NCBI GenBank assembly: GCA_023151255.1
Contig: JAKLJG010000006.1
Location: 1 to 64,000 of the forward strand
Direction of reading: 5' to 3'
DNA from: Cyclobacteriaceae bacterium
GTDB taxonomy: Bacteria; Bacteroidota; Bacteroidia; Cytophagales; Cyclobacteriaceae
DNA length: 64,000 nt
The position numbers and the translations under genes were made by a program. Below the pieces are notes generated by a model that did no database searches, was not told where the DNA came from, and saw nothing but the letters and a program-made list of their open reading frames with translations. Shown one piece after another: positions 1 through 8,858 of this stretch. The number at the start of each line of letters is the position of its first letter. Positions within the stretch are counted from its first letter, which is position 1.

Positions 1-357
1 ATCATTTTTTACGATGTGATAAAAGCCCGAAAAGGATTTAAGAAGGCATACAATGTTGAGAATCTGTCGCCCGGTCAATACGAGATACGCGTTACAGGCA
101 GCAACGGTAGTCAGTCGCGCCTGTTTGAAGTTGCCGCTGTACAGGCTGCGCCCTATGCGGTTGTACGGCTTCCGCAACCAGGGAAGTATCTGGTGAGCAT
201 TCCGTCTGGTAAAGCTCGTGTGGCGCGCATTAGTGTGTTTGATGAGGAGTTAAACCTGGTATACAGCCGTATTGAAAAACTTAACGGAGATTTTGCTAAA
301 GTGTATCATGTTAAAAGCGGCTCTGGAATAGCCCATATTGCAGTTAGCGGACTTTAA
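1..357 (+). CDS. Secreted small protein, 5'-truncated by window edge, paralogue of the next gene
   Basis: The frame is open from the first base of the window and ends with TAA at 355-357, so the gene starts upstream; a GTG at 16 is probably internal. About 118 residues are visible. They look like two beta-rich segments: a strand pattern around SPGQYEIRVTGSNG and a second one around GKYLVSIPSG and RISVFDEELNLVYSR. The same succession appears in the following protein (EGDYTIKLES, LYLLSIQG, RVLDNALNMLYHE), so the two are tandem paralogues. No catalytic motif or named domain was recognised. By analogy with its neighbour it is probably exported. Function unknown. Confidence 0.7.
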   Translation: MIFYDVIKARKGFKKAYNVENLSPGQYEIRVTGSNGSQSRLFEVAAVQAAPYAVVRLPQPGKYLVSIPSGKARVARISVFDEELNLVYSRIEKLNGDFAKVYHVKSGSGIAHIAVSGL

Positions 358-521
358 CAGGATTGCAAACGTTTTCGTTGCAACTAACAGGCGCTTTGCT
401 GGTTTCGATTACATTTTGAGTCGGGTTTTGCCAAAAACAACCGATGGTTTCAGCGCAATCGATTTTTTATTTTAAAAATCAGGTTTCCTTACAACACCCA
501 ACCTTAACCATGAGACCACCG

Positions 522-529
522 TATTTTTG
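522..529 (+). promoter_or_regulatory. Bacteroidota -7 box TATTTTTG
   Basis: An exact match to the TAnnTTTG consensus of the primary sigma factor of Bacteroidota, 22 bases ahead of the ATG at 552. The -33 element is poorly conserved. This site also argues against the longer reading frame that would start at 444, because that start lies upstream of the promoter. Confidence 0.5.
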
Positions 530-551
530 TACCGAAACAAAAGTAAAAATT

Positions 552-1127
552 ATGAAAGCGAGATTATTTTTTATTGTTGCATCACTAGTAATAGCCTCAG
601 TGGCTTCGGCAAATGATTTGGTAAACCGGCAATTTGCCGTAGTCGAGCGTGGCAACGGTATCTTTAAGGTTATCTATGAAGGTGATCAGTTGGCGGATGT
701 TCAGATGAACATTATTAACCGATATGGTGAGATTGTGCTTACTAAGGTATTCCGTAAAACCAATGGTTTTATATTGCCAGTTAATTTTAATGGAATGAAG
801 GAGGGTGACTACACTATTAAACTTGAAAGTGCCTCCGGTAAGTTTTCAAAGACTATTCAATATAGAGTAAGCCAAACAATCAGCAAAGCGACACCCGTGG
901 TTCATGTAACCAAACTTAATACTGCAAACCTCTATTTGCTATCCATCCAGGGCGATAGCCCTGAAAGGCTTGATATCCGCGTGCTGGATAATGCTTTGAA
1001 CATGCTTTACCACGAATCGCGTGTGATTGACCAGGCAGGAATTGTGTTTAACCTGAAAGATTTAACCGGTGCCCCTATATTTAAAATTACCACCGCGTCC
1101 GGTGAGCAGGTGCTTGTGAAGAAATAA
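552..1127 (+). CDS. Exported hypothetical protein, tandem paralogue of the upstream gene
   Basis: A protein of 191 residues beginning with a typical signal peptide (MKARLFFIVASLVIASVASA, predicted cleavage after the last SA). The ATG at 552 is chosen because it opens directly onto this signal and follows a -7 box at 522; the frame extends upstream to 444 but that part looks non-coding. The mature part has two beta-rich repeats resembling the extracellular beta-sandwich proteins common in Bacteroidota. It aligns by eye with the protein ending at 357, so a tandem duplication is likely. A strong terminator follows at once. No function can be assigned. Confidence 0.8.
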   Translation: MKARLFFIVASLVIASVASANDLVNRQFAVVERGNGIFKVIYEGDQLADVQMNIINRYGEIVLTKVFRKTNGFILPVNFNGMKEGDYTIKLESASGKFSKTIQYRVSQTISKATPVVHVTKLNTANLYLLSIQGDSPERLDIRVLDNALNMLYHESRVIDQAGIVFNLKDLTGAPIFKITTASGEQVLVKK

Positions 1128-1146
1128 TAAATGTTTTACTTGAGTT

Positions 1147-1185
1147 GAAGTGAGTTGAGCACTTGTGCAACTCACTTCTTTTTTT
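1147..1185 (+). terminator. Intrinsic terminator
   Basis: A perfect 11-bp stem (arms GAAGTGAGTTG at 1147-1157 and its complement at 1168-1178), a 10-base loop, then a run of T at 1179-1185. It ends the transcript of the 552-1127 gene. The right arm overlaps the last codons of the convergent MCE gene, which ends at 1172. Confidence 0.85.
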
Positions 1186-2134
1186 CTTTCTCCTTAAAGT
1201 ATTTTTTCAGAAAAGCACTTTGTTGGATGGCCTCCATGCTCTCATTGAATTTGATGGTTCCGTCCTTTATTACTTCAATGGATTTTTTAAAGTTGCTTGC
1301 TACGGCAGTATCGTAAACAAGTGTGTGCAGAATTCCACTGCCCGACTTTATTTCCTGAAGCATCAGTTGGAGTGAATCGGTTGATGCCTGGAGTTTTTTG
1401 CCGGTTAACTGCAGATTAGCCAGGGTGGCTTTAACCTGTTGTTGCGTAAGGGTATCGTTCAGCAGCCATCCTGCTGTGCCGCGGCCTTGATTGACTTCGG
1501 TGGTTATCCGGCTAATTTGTGTTACCAACTGGTTTGTTTTTTCGGTAGCCTCAACCATGTTACGGGCCATTCGTTGTATTTCATTTCGAAGGAGGGTATC
1601 ATAGAGTAATGAAGCAATTGTGCCCTTCCCGCGCTTTGCCTGACGGGTAATTTCCAGTAAATCAAACGTCAGCATGGCGGCATTTTCATTGGTAACATTC
1701 AGCGTTTGAAGGATGTCATCGGTTTTAATAGGGCTATACGTTTTGATTAAGTCGTTATTGTGCACCACGGTACCCTGTTCACTGCCTGGTGAAATGTTTA
1801 CCAGCATATTTCCCATGAGCCCGTCTGTACCAATAGTGGCGTGGGCATCGCGTTTTATGTAGGGCCGCATACTTTCCTTCAGGCGCATTTCAACTTCAAT
1901 AATGGTGTCATGCAGGATGGAAATTTTTGTTACCGACCCGATATTGATTCCGGAAAACCGCACATTGTTACCCGGTTGGAGCCCGCTTACGTTATTGAAC
2001 TGAGCACGTATTTTAAATGTTCGGCTAAACATATTTTGCTTCTGACCTATAAGGTAAATGGCGATGGTAAACAGTACTGCTCCAATGGTAACGAAGATGC
2101 CCAGGCGAACGGTGTTGTTAGTTGTGTTTTCCAT
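1172..2134 (-). CDS. mlaD: MCE/MlaD-family lipid-binding subunit of an Mla-type ABC transporter
   Basis: A protein of 320 residues. Residues about 10-30 form one hydrophobic anchor (LGIFVTIGAVLFTIAIYLIG). An MCE domain follows at about 38-120, with the typical run VSGLQPGNNVRFSGINIGSV, and the rest is a long helical region suited to the substrate tunnel of MCE hexamers. In Mla systems this subunit sits in the periplasm, anchored to the inner membrane, and shuttles phospholipids between membranes. It is the last gene of a permease-ATPase-MCE operon; 9 bases separate it from the ATPase gene. Longer than E. coli MlaD (about 183 residues), as is usual in Bacteroidota. The family assignment is firm, the exact substrate is inferred. 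Confidence 0.9.
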   Translation of the reverse strand: MENTTNNTVRLGIFVTIGAVLFTIAIYLIGQKQNMFSRTFKIRAQFNNVSGLQPGNNVRFSGINIGSVTKISILHDTIIEVEMRLKESMRPYIKRDAHATIGTDGLMGNMLVNISPGSEQGTVVHNNDLIKTYSPIKTDDILQTLNVTNENAAMLTFDLLEITRQAKRGKGTIASLLYDTLLRNEIQRMARNMVEATEKTNQLVTQISRITTEVNQGRGTAGWLLNDTLTQQQVKATLANLQLTGKKLQASTDSLQLMLQEIKSGSGILHTLVYDTAVASNFKKSIEVIKDGTIKFNESMEAIQQSAFLKKYFKEKEKKK

Positions 2135-2143
2135 AGTTATCGT

Positions 2144-2878
2144 TTAAACAAAAAACGCTTTAACAGGCTCATCAGTTGATTGGCTTAATTGTTGAAAAGT
2201 TGATTCGGCATAATTTACTCCATTATGCAGAATAATCATCCGGTTACTGGTAATGCGTGCACAGGCCAGGTCGTGAGTGATAATAATGGAGGAAGCCTTA
2301 TAGAGTTCCTTTATGCTGTTCATCAGACTGCTTATTTCCTTACCAGTTACCGGGTCCAGTCCGCTGGTAGGCTCATCGTACAGAATGATTTTGGGACGCA
2401 TGATTATGGTTCGTGCAAGCGCTATTCTTTTTTTCATACCTCCGGATAGTTCAGCAGGCATCATATCAATGGCATGCAAAAGCCCTACATTTTCAAGCGC
2501 TTCCTGTACCAGTTTGTTGCGTTCGGTACCGTAAAGTTTTTCTGGATGCCTGCGCAGTGGAAATTCCAGATTTTCGCGAACGGTCATTGAGTCGTATAGG
2601 GCGCTTCCCTGAAATTGAAAGCCCACATCCATCCGGAGTCGGTCAAGTTCTTTCTGATTTAACTCCGGAATATTCTTTCCGAGCACCAGCAACTTTCCTT
2701 TATCAATCGGTAATAAGCCAATGATACATTTAATTAACACTGACTTTCCGGAACCCGACTTACCCATTACCACTACATTTTCTTCCGGAAACAGTTTCAT
2801 TGAAAAGCCTTTTAACACCTGATTGGCGCCAAAGGCCTTCCATAAATTGTCAATCTCAACTACCGGGTTATCCTTCAT
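2144..2878 (-). CDS. mlaF: Mla-type ABC transporter ATPase
   Basis: An ABC ATPase of 244 residues. Walker A GKSGSGKS is at about 39-46, the signature LSGGM at 144-148, Walker B IILYDE with the catalytic glutamate at about 169, and an H-loop histidine in IITHD. It energises lipid transport together with the MlaE permease next to it. The start ATG overlaps the permease stop by four bases (2875-2878), which indicates translational coupling. Family (MlaF/Ttg2A type) is inferred from both the sequence and the neighbouring MlaE and MCE genes. Confidence 0.92.
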   Translation of the reverse strand: MKDNPVVEIDNLWKAFGANQVLKGFSMKLFPEENVVVMGKSGSGKSVLIKCIIGLLPIDKGKLLVLGKNIPELNQKELDRLRMDVGFQFQGSALYDSMTVRENLEFPLRRHPEKLYGTERNKLVQEALENVGLLHAIDMMPAELSGGMKKRIALARTIIMRPKIILYDEPTSGLDPVTGKEISSLMNSIKELYKASSIIITHDLACARITSNRMIILHNGVNYAESTFQQLSQSTDEPVKAFFV

Positions 2879-3645
2879 AACTCATAAAAGATATCGGTTA
2901 TCAATACTGCGATAAAATCGAGTACGAATACCAGCATGGAACTGATAACAACTGCTGCGTTGGCTGTGCGGCCTACACCTTCAGTGCCCTTTTTTGATGT
3001 AAACCCTTTATAGCAGCCCACAATACCTATGGCCAATCCGAAGAAGAATGATTTTGAAACTGAAGGGATTAGATCGCCAAACCTGAGGTACTCAAATACT
3101 TTGCTGAAATACAACTGATAGCTCACGCCCCCTTTCAGATGTTCTACTAAGGATGAACCAATCAGGCTGATAAAATCGGCTACAATAACCAGCACGGGTA
3201 ACATTAAAATACATGCCGTGACCCGTGTAATAACCAGGTATTTAAATGGATTGGTACCGGAAACCTCCATCGCATCAATCTGTTCGGTTACTTTCATGGA
3301 TGCCAGTTCGGCCCCAATGCCGGAACCGATTTTACCCGCGCAGATAAGTGCAGTTACTACCGGGCCAATTTCGCGAACAATGGCAATGCCCACCATACTG
3401 GGCATCCACGATTCTGCTCCAAACTCGATTAAAGTTGGCCGTGTTTGGAGTGTAAGCACGATTCCCATGATAAAGCCGGTTAGCCCAACCAGCGTCAGCG
3501 ATTTATTTCCAATCAGGTAACATTGCCTGAGTAGTTCTTTAAACTCGTAAGGCGGAAAAAGAAATTCGCGGAAATACCGGGCGGTAAATAGTGCCAACTC
3601 ACCGGTTTCGGCAAAATAGTTTTTAAGTGCATGAAGGCTGGACAT
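2875..3645 (-). CDS. mlaE: MlaE-family ABC transporter permease
   Basis: An integral membrane protein of 256 residues with about five or six hydrophobic segments. It carries the MlaE hallmark stretch near EIGPVVTALICAGKIGSGIGAE... (about residues 90-110), where the family has a conserved glutamate-rich coupling region that contacts the ATPase. It is the first gene of the minus-strand lipid transport operon. In E. coli the complex is MlaFEDB with the outer-membrane partner MlaA; neither an MlaB-like STAS protein nor MlaA is visible here, as is common in Bacteroidota. Confidence 0.92.
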   Translation of the reverse strand: MSSLHALKNYFAETGELALFTARYFREFLFPPYEFKELLRQCYLIGNKSLTLVGLTGFIMGIVLTLQTRPTLIEFGAESWMPSMVGIAIVREIGPVVTALICAGKIGSGIGAELASMKVTEQIDAMEVSGTNPFKYLVITRVTACILMLPVLVIVADFISLIGSSLVEHLKGGVSYQLYFSKVFEYLRFGDLIPSVSKSFFFGLAIGIVGCYKGFTSKKGTEGVGRTANAAVVISSMLVFVLDFIAVLITDIFYEL

Positions 3646-3736
3646 GTATTAAAGATAGCCAGCACCCGGCTCGGTAAAGTATGATGTATATCAGTTATAC
3701 AGGTGACTTTTCGAGCCGAAAGAAAAGTTGCCCACA

Positions 3737-6700
3737 CTACATATTTCTACGGTATTGTCCGCCCACTTCAAACAGGGCCTTGGTTATCTGGCCAAGGGAA
3801 CAAACTTTTGCGGCTTCCATCAGCTCTTCGAAGATGTTTTTGTTTTGGATGGCCGCCTGTTGTACGCGCTCCAGCATCACGGGCGCTTTATCGGCATAAA
3901 CGTGGTGCAGGTTACGCAGCATGGCAATTTGATATTCTTTCTCTTCGGTCGTGGCACGAATCACCTCTTGCGGTAATACCGTGGGCGAGCCTTTTGAACT
4001 TAAAAATGTATTTACTCCGATGATCGGGTATTCCCCGGTATGCTTAAGGGTTTCGTAGTATAAACTTTCTTCCTGTATTTTCCCGCGCTGGTACATGGTT
4101 TCCATGGCGCCCAATACACCTCCACGTTCGGTAATCCGATCAAACTCAGATAACACAGCTTCTTCTACCAAATCGGTCAGCTCTTCGATAATGAACGAAC
4201 CCTGCAACGGGTTTTCATTTTTGGCAAGGCCTAACTCTTTGTTGATGATTAGCTGAATGGCCATTGCTCTGCGAACACTTTCTTCGGTAGGCGTGGTTAT
4301 GGCCTCATCGTACGCGTTGGTGTGCAGCGAATTGCAGTTGTCGTAAATAGCATAAAGGGCTTGCAGCGTGGTGCGGATGTCGTTAAAATCAATTTCTTGC
4401 GCGTGCAGCGAACGCCCCGATGTTTGAATATGGTATTTCAGCATTTGCGATCGTGCATCGGCACCGTATTTATTTTTTAACGCTTTAGCCCAGATTCTTC
4501 GGGCTACCCGGCCGATAACGGCATACTCCGGGTCAACACCGTTGCTGAAGAAAAACGAGAGGTTCGGGGCAAAAGCGTTGATGTCCATGCCACGACTTAA
4601 ATAATACTCCACATAGGTGAACCCGTTAGCCAGCGTAAAGGCCAGTTGTGTAATGGGGTTGGCGCCAGCCTCTGCAATGTGGTAACCCGAAATGGACACC
4701 GAGTAAAAGTTGCGTACTTTTTTGTCAATAAAATATTGCTGCACATCGCCCATTAGGCGAAGGGCAAACTCAGTAGAAAAGATACACGTGTTTTGCGCCT
4801 GATCTTCTTTTAAAATATCGGCCTGTACCGTACCGCGCACCTGCATTAACGTATCGGCCTTTATTTTTTCGTAAACGTCTTTTGGCAATACCTGGTCTCC
4901 TGTAACACCCAGTAACATCAATCCTAAACCATCATTTCCTTTTGGAAGCGATCCCTGGTAAGCCGGTTGCTCATTTTCCCGCCCTTTATAAAGTGCAGCG
5001 ATTTTTTTCTTTACATCTTCTTCCAGGCCATTCTTCCGGATATAAAGCTCGCATTGCTGGTCGATGGCTGCATTCATAAAGTAGGCGAGGAGCATGGGTG
5101 CCGGACCGTTAATGGTCATGGATACCGATGTTTTGGGGTCGGCCAGGTTAAAGCCGCTGTAGAGTTTCTTGGCATCATCCAGGCAGCAAATGCTTACACC
5201 CGAGTTGCCGATTTTACCGTAAATATCCGGTCGGTAATCGGGGTCATTTCCATATAGTGTTACCGAGTCGAATGCCGTGGATAAACGTTTTGCCGGCATG
5301 GCCAATGAAACATAATGGAATCTTCGGTTGGTTCTTTCCGGCCCGCCTTCACCGGCAAACATGCGGGTTGGGTCTTCGCCCTCGCGTTTAAAAGGATAGA
5401 TTCCCGCAGTATACGGGAACTCGCCCGGCACATTTTCCTGCAAGCTCCAGCGCAACAAGTCGCCCCAGCTTGAGTAGTTAGGCAGTACTACTTTAGGAAT
5501 TTGTGTGTGTGATAACGATTCGGTATGCGTTTGGATACCAATTTCTTTGTCGCGTACCCTGAATTTAAAAACGGGTTCCTTGTATTTTTTTACTTTTTCA
5601 CCCCACGCTTCAATCAGTTGCCAGTTTTTGGGGTCGAGGTTGAGTTTAATCTTATCGAATTCAGCCTGAAGAACTTTTTTTACAGATGGGTCTGAAACTG
5701 ACTCAATTGTTTTACTGAAGGCAAATAATTTTTCGGCTACGGTAACCTGCTCGTTAACCCAGGCATCGTACTTGCGGTTGTTCTCGGCAATTTCGCTGAG
5801 GTAGCGGGTACGGTGCGGAGGAATAACAAACACCTTCTCCGACATTTCGCGCGTAATTTCAAAGGAGGATTGAAACCCGGCACCGGTTTTAGCGGCAATT
5901 TTATCAATGATGTATTTGTATAACTGGTTGGTGCCCGGATCGTTGAATTGCGAGGCAATGGTTCCAAACACGGGCATCTCTTCAGGCTTTTTATCCCAAA
6001 GCTGGTGGTTGCGCTGGTATTGCTTCTTTACATCGCGAAGGGCATCCAGGGCGCCCCGTTTATCAAACTTGTTTAGTGCGATGACATCGGCAAAATCGAG
6101 CATGTCGATTTTTTCGAGTTGCGTGGCTGCGCCATACTCCGGTGTCATGACATAGAGCGATACATCGCTGTGATCAAGAATTTCCGTATCGCTCTGCCCG
6201 ATGCCTGAAGTTTCCAGAATGATCAAATCAAATCCGGCTGCTTTCAAAACCTGTATGGCTTCTTTTACATAAGCCGACAGGGCCAGGTTGGACTGGCGTG
6301 TGGCCAGCGAGCGCATATACACACGCGGGTTGTTAATGGCATTCATGCGGATGCGATCGCCCAGCAAGGCGCCACCGGTTTTGCGCTTGGATGGATCAAC
6401 GGAAATTAATCCGATGGTTTTATCCTTAAAGTCGATTAAAAATCTTCTTACAATTTCATCGACCATGGATGATTTACCCGCGCCACCTGTTCCGGTAATG
6501 CCCAATACAGGGGCTTTCGAGGTTGCGGCTTTTCTATTGATTTCGCTGAAGAAATCCTTGTGCTCATTGTAGTAATTTTCTGCAGCCGAAATAGCCTGGG
6601 CAATTTGCAGGTGATTATGGGTGGTGAGCTTTTCACTGGTTGCAATGGTTTTGCCGGTAGGGTAATCACTTTTTTCAACCAAGTCATTAATCATTCCCTG

Positions 6701-7156
6701 CAATCCGAGGGCCCGGCCGTCATCCGGAGAGTAGATGCGGGTAATGCCATACGCCATCAACTCCTTTATTTCATCGGGGAGTATTACCCCACCACCGCCA
6801 CCGAAAATCTTAATATGTCTTGCGCCTTTCTGCTGCAGCAGGTCATACATATATTTAAAGTATTCCATATGGCCGCCCTGGTAGCTGGTCATGGCAATGG
6901 CCTGGGCATCTTCCTGGATGGCCGTGTTCACCACTTCCTCCACGCTGCGGTCATGCCCCAGGTGAATCACCTCGCACCCTGTGGCCTGTATAATTCTGCG
7001 CATAATATTGATGGCCGCATCATGACCATCGAATAAGCTGGCAGCCGTTACAATACGCACTTTGTTTTTGGGCTTATAAGGTTCCGGTGGCTGGTGGCCG
7101 GCCAGGTTGGGTTTGTCAGTTTTTTTAGAGGTTATTGTTTCCGTAGGCATGGGCAT
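3737..7156 (-). CDS. icmF: Fused isobutyryl-CoA mutase IcmF
   Basis: A 1139-residue fusion of three parts. Residues about 33-165 are the B12-binding domain with the DGHDAAI motif, where His45 is the expected cobalt ligand. A MeaI-type G-protein chaperone follows, with the P-loop GTGGAGKSS at 222-230 and the base-specificity motif NKFD. The C-terminal half is the acyl-CoA mutase TIM barrel, with the stretch [17 protein letters not shown]. That stretch is the IcmF form; true methylmalonyl-CoA mutase has a TAEESN type sequence there. The enzyme interconverts isobutyryl-CoA and n-butyryl-CoA using adenosylcobalamin, and the G domain loads and repairs the cofactor. Length and order match the family. 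A -7 box lies just upstream. No cobalamin riboswitch was seen. Confidence 0.93.
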   Translation of the reverse strand: MPMPTETITSKKTDKPNLAGHQPPEPYKPKNKVRIVTAASLFDGHDAAINIMRRIIQATGCEVIHLGHDRSVEEVVNTAIQEDAQAIAMTSYQGGHMEYFKYMYDLLQQKGARHIKIFGGGGGVILPDEIKELMAYGITRIYSPDDGRALGLQGMINDLVEKSDYPTGKTIATSEKLTTHNHLQIAQAISAAENYYNEHKDFFSEINRKAATSKAPVLGITGTGGAGKSSMVDEIVRRFLIDFKDKTIGLISVDPSKRKTGGALLGDRIRMNAINNPRVYMRSLATRQSNLALSAYVKEAIQVLKAAGFDLIILETSGIGQSDTEILDHSDVSLYVMTPEYGAATQLEKIDMLDFADVIALNKFDKRGALDALRDVKKQYQRNHQLWDKKPEEMPVFGTIASQFNDPGTNQLYKYIIDKIAAKTGAGFQSSFEITREMSEKVFVIPPHRTRYLSEIAENNRKYDAWVNEQVTVAEKLFAFSKTIESVSDPSVKKVLQAEFDKIKLNLDPKNWQLIEAWGEKVKKYKEPVFKFRVRDKEIGIQTHTESLSHTQIPKVVLPNYSSWGDLLRWSLQENVPGEFPYTAGIYPFKREGEDPTRMFAGEGGPERTNRRFHYVSLAMPAKRLSTAFDSVTLYGNDPDYRPDIYGKIGNSGVSICCLDDAKKLYSGFNLADPKTSVSMTINGPAPMLLAYFMNAAIDQQCELYIRKNGLEEDVKKKIAALYKGRENEQPAYQGSLPKGNDGLGLMLLGVTGDQVLPKDVYEKIKADTLMQVRGTVQADILKEDQAQNTCIFSTEFALRLMGDVQQYFIDKKVRNFYSVSISGYHIAEAGANPITQLAFTLANGFTYVEYYLSRGMDINAFAPNLSFFFSNGVDPEYAVIGRVARRIWAKALKNKYGADARSQMLKYHIQTSGRSLHAQEIDFNDIRTTLQALYAIYDNCNSLHTNAYDEAITTPTEESVRRAMAIQLIINKELGLAKNENPLQGSFIIEELTDLVEEAVLSEFDRITERGGVLGAMETMYQRGKIQEESLYYETLKHTGEYPIIGVNTFLSSKGSPTVLPQEVIRATTEEKEYQIAMLRNLHHVYADKAPVMLERVQQAAIQNKNIFEELMEAAKVCSLGQITKALFEVGGQYRRNM

Positions 7157-7170
7157 TTCTTAAGCAGGCC

Positions 7171-7178
7171 CAAAAATA
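7171..7178 (-). promoter_or_regulatory. -7 box TATTTTTG ahead of icmF
   Basis: On the minus strand an exact TAnnTTTG match, 14 bases ahead of the icmF ATG at 7156. The leader would be only a few bases long. The -33 region is weak and lies in the sequence shared with the end of the neighbouring accessory island. Confidence 0.5.
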
Positions 7179-7207
7179 CAGACTGGCAGATGATTTCACT
7201 AACAGTA

Positions 7208-7214
7208 GTTAGGC
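7208..7214 (-). repeat. Possible cassette recombination core GCCTAAC
   Basis: On the minus strand GCCTAAC matches the RYYYAAC core of integron attC sites. It lies 48 bases past the stop of the VOC gene and would mark the end of the accessory island. A seven-base match is weak alone; it counts only together with the related cores at 7760, 7962, 8069 and 8859. Confidence 0.25.
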
Positions 7215-7231
7215 TGATATGATCCCATTCT

Positions 7232-7252
7232 CATACAGCAAACGGCTGTATG
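7232..7252 (+). terminator. Hairpin with T-run, possible terminator
   Basis: An 8-bp stem CATACAGC/GCTGTATG with a 5-base loop, followed on the plus strand by GGTAGTTTTT. On the minus strand, which would serve the VOC gene ending at 7262, no T-run follows. It may therefore be a hairpin of the cassette end rather than a true terminator. Confidence 0.35.
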
Positions 7253-7261
7253 GGTAGTTTT

Positions 7262-7729
7262 TCATTTAAGTTCTGAAAGTATTATTTTCTTTTGTTGCAG
7301 GGTGTTCTTTATTGCCTTTTCTCTGACCTTTGGGTCAGGATTGTTTATAAGGGCAAAATACTCAACCGGAACCACCTGCCACCATAAGCCGTATTTGTCT
7401 TTGCACCACCCACAGGAACTTTCTTGTCCACCGTTAGAAGTCAGAGCATTCCAATAGTAATCCGTTTCTGCCTGGTCTTTGGTATTAATAACAAAAGAGA
7501 CTGACTCATTAAACTTTTGAAATGGACCTGCTGCTAAAATGCTTAATTCCATACCGGCAATTTCAATAATTGCTGTTTCAAAATTGCCACCTCCGGCTTC
7601 AGGTGGGTTTCTGTATTTGCGGTGTTCTTTTAGTTTGCCGTCTTTAAATATGGAAAGATAATAGTCGGCAACCGCCTTTGCATCTGTTGTTTCTACCCAA
7701 ATTGAGGGTGTTATTTTTTGCGCAATCAT
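7262..7729 (-). CDS. VOC-superfamily (PhnB/glyoxalase-like) protein
   Basis: A protein of 155 residues with a vicinal-oxygen-chelate fold of the PhnB / 3-demethylubiquinone methyltransferase-like type. Signs are the start ITPSIWVETTDAKAVADYY, the middle MELSILAAGP, and the end CKDKYGLWWQVVPVEYF. Proteins of this family in Bacteroidota are small cytosolic dimers of mostly unknown substrate. A tail of about 25 residues (NPDPKVREKAIKNTLQQKK) is typical of the subfamily. It sits alone between icmF and an island of accessory genes; the region upstream carries a core-like repeat (7760-7786), so it may have arrived as a cassette. Confidence 0.85.
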   Translation of the reverse strand: MIAQKITPSIWVETTDAKAVADYYLSIFKDGKLKEHRKYRNPPEAGGGNFETAIIEIAGMELSILAAGPFQKFNESVSFVINTKDQAETDYYWNALTSNGGQESSCGWCKDKYGLWWQVVPVEYFALINNPDPKVREKAIKNTLQQKKIILSELK

Positions 7730-7759
7730 GTTTTTAGTTTTAATCGTTGTGTTAGTGTC

Positions 7760-7786
7760 GGTTGTTGCTAAGTTTTGCCTGACCTG
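7760..7786 (-). repeat. Imperfect direct repeat, copy B (cassette-core-like)
   Basis: This 27-bp stretch matches the 28-bp stretch at 7962-7989 at about 22 positions with one gap. On the minus strand both read CAGGTC, then GGCAAAAC, then a core (TTAGCAACAACC here). It lies about 31 bases ahead of the VOC start codon. The two copies bracket roughly 200 bp with no convincing gene. Confidence 0.6.
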
Positions 7787-8010
7787 TGGCCTGAATTGAT
7801 TTTACCGTGCTGGAGGGTCGCCCTATTTTTTGGTAAGAATTTGTGTTCAAAATTATCGGCAATAAGTTTTGTGGCATAGTCCGAAATCAGAAATGTGTTT
7901 TCGATAAACTGTATCAATATACCTCTGTCAGGGTTAATTTTAGTTGCCGTATTTATTTTTAGGTTGCCGTCAACGTTTTGCCCGACCTGCACGTCTCTGA
8001 CCCCCGACAC
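7768..8010 (-). CDS. Doubtful 80-residue frame in the accessory island
   Basis: A GTG-started frame of 80 codons. The middle reads like protein (RGILIQFIENTFLISDYATK, then a charged end), but both ends run through the repeat pair at 7760-7786 and 7962-7989, and no start fits a cassette gene beginning after the repeat. No family was recognised. It may be a remnant of a cassette gene or chance coding. It is listed because the 347-bp stretch 7730-8076 otherwise holds only the repeats. Confidence 0.2.
   Translation of the reverse strand: MSGVRDVQVGQNVDGNLKINTATKINPDRGILIQFIENTFLISDYATKLIADNFEHKFLPKNRATLQHGKINSGHRSGKT
7962..7989 (-). repeat. Imperfect direct repeat, copy A (cassette-core-like)
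   Basis: The partner of 7760-7786. On the minus strand it contains AACGTTGACGGCAACC, which resembles AACGTTAGCGGCAA at 8859-8888. GTTGACGGC could pair with GCCGCTAAC at 8076-8084 (7 of 9 positions), giving a 123-bp attC-like element after the HEPN-like gene. Confidence 0.6.
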
Positions 8011-8068
8011 CGGACGAAATTAAGAAACTAAAACTACAACACTAAACTGAACCAGAAATAGGGCACAT

Positions 8069-8084
8069 GGACATTGTTAGCGGC
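8069..8084 (-). repeat. Core-like repeat overlapping the stop of the HEPN-like gene
   Basis: On the minus strand GCCGCTAAC followed by AATGTCC. The TAA stop of the 8077-8847 gene lies inside the GCTAAC core, as is often seen where integron cassettes end. The nine bases GCCGCTAAC are the exact reverse complement of the core ahead of the same gene (8859-8867 read on the plus strand), so the gene is flanked by inverted copies; GGACATTG/CATTGTCC extends the similarity outward. Confidence 0.5.
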
Positions 8085-8847
8085 TGATTTCTTTTTCCCA
8101 CAAGTCGTCTTTGTATTGTCCACTTTTCCAGGACAATTGATAGATCACTGGTGAGATTTCTGTCAACATTGAAAAAACTCTGTTCTCTATGTCTTGGCAA
8201 AACCTGTCATAAGTCAATCCTCTCAGTGTCGGCCAATCTAGTAGTGTGTCTTGTATTATCTCCGTACCCTTATAATTATATCTCACAAAGTCAAAATGAG
8301 CAATTTTGTCCCGTAGGTCTTTCAGTAATTTACCCCAACAATCTTCTCCGAAAATTTCATTCTTATAATATGCTGCAACAATGTCTGCTTTAGTCTTGTG
8401 TTCCGGTTGAACCTTGTCTAAAGCTTTGTAAAATCCCTCCAGTCCATCATAATTGGGCTTTTCAATTCCAAGAATTAAACAACAGTACTTTTGATAAACA
8501 TCTAAGAAGGATTTAATTTGAAATAGAATTGATTCTAAGAATAATGATCCTAATGTTCTTCTAGCATCGTTCCATTTGTGTTCAGAGACCGAATTCGTGA
8601 AGTCTAAAATGATCTCAGTCCTTGATGCCTCGCTTTGTTTCCATAATAACTCCAAATGAATGCACGAAAGCGTAAACTTGTGAACTACCGTCTCTAGTCC
8701 TTTGTTTATTTTGTCCCTTAGCTCTTCTTTGTATAGTCCGTGATATTTATCAAGGTACAGCTCCTGCATACGAAAAAGTTTCTTGGAAAAATTTTCGTTG
8801 TGGCTTAGTATGAATTTTATTTTATCTTCTGTGTCCTGAAACATCAT
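8077..8847 (-). CDS. Hypothetical protein with a HEPN-like Rx4H motif
   Basis: A protein of 256 residues, largely alpha-helical, with no signal peptide or membrane segment. Near the C-terminus is LRDKIAHFDF: Arg179 and His184 form an Rx4H motif, the signature of HEPN-domain ribonucleases found in toxins, CRISPR effectors and abortive-infection proteins. The family cannot be named, and RDKIAH-type motifs also occur in inactive HEPN-like proteins. The gene is visibly more AT-rich than its surroundings and is flanked by inverted core-like repeats, which suggests acquisition. No antitoxin-like partner (MNT nucleotidyltransferase) is adjacent. A role in RNA cleavage or defence is inference. Confidence 0.7.
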   Translation of the reverse strand: MMFQDTEDKIKFILSHNENFSKKLFRMQELYLDKYHGLYKEELRDKINKGLETVVHKFTLSCIHLELLWKQSEASRTEIILDFTNSVSEHKWNDARRTLGSLFLESILFQIKSFLDVYQKYCCLILGIEKPNYDGLEGFYKALDKVQPEHKTKADIVAAYYKNEIFGEDCWGKLLKDLRDKIAHFDFVRYNYKGTEIIQDTLLDWPTLRGLTYDRFCQDIENRVFSMLTEISPVIYQLSWKSGQYKDDLWEKEISR

Positions 8848-8858
8848 GAAAGAAAATT

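Noticed and set aside
3681-3899. Plus-strand frames between the mlaE start and the icmF 3' end
   Set aside because: They lie over the coding C-terminus of icmF; the 91-base gap itself holds no gene.
6560-7036. 158-codon plus-strand frame inside icmF
   Set aside because: Antisense to the B12-binding domain, whose motifs are clear; the plus-strand peptide shows no family signs.
7157-7261. Cobalamin riboswitch ahead of icmF
   Set aside because: The 105-base gap is too short for the element and has no B12 box; a -7 box lies 14 bases from the ATG.
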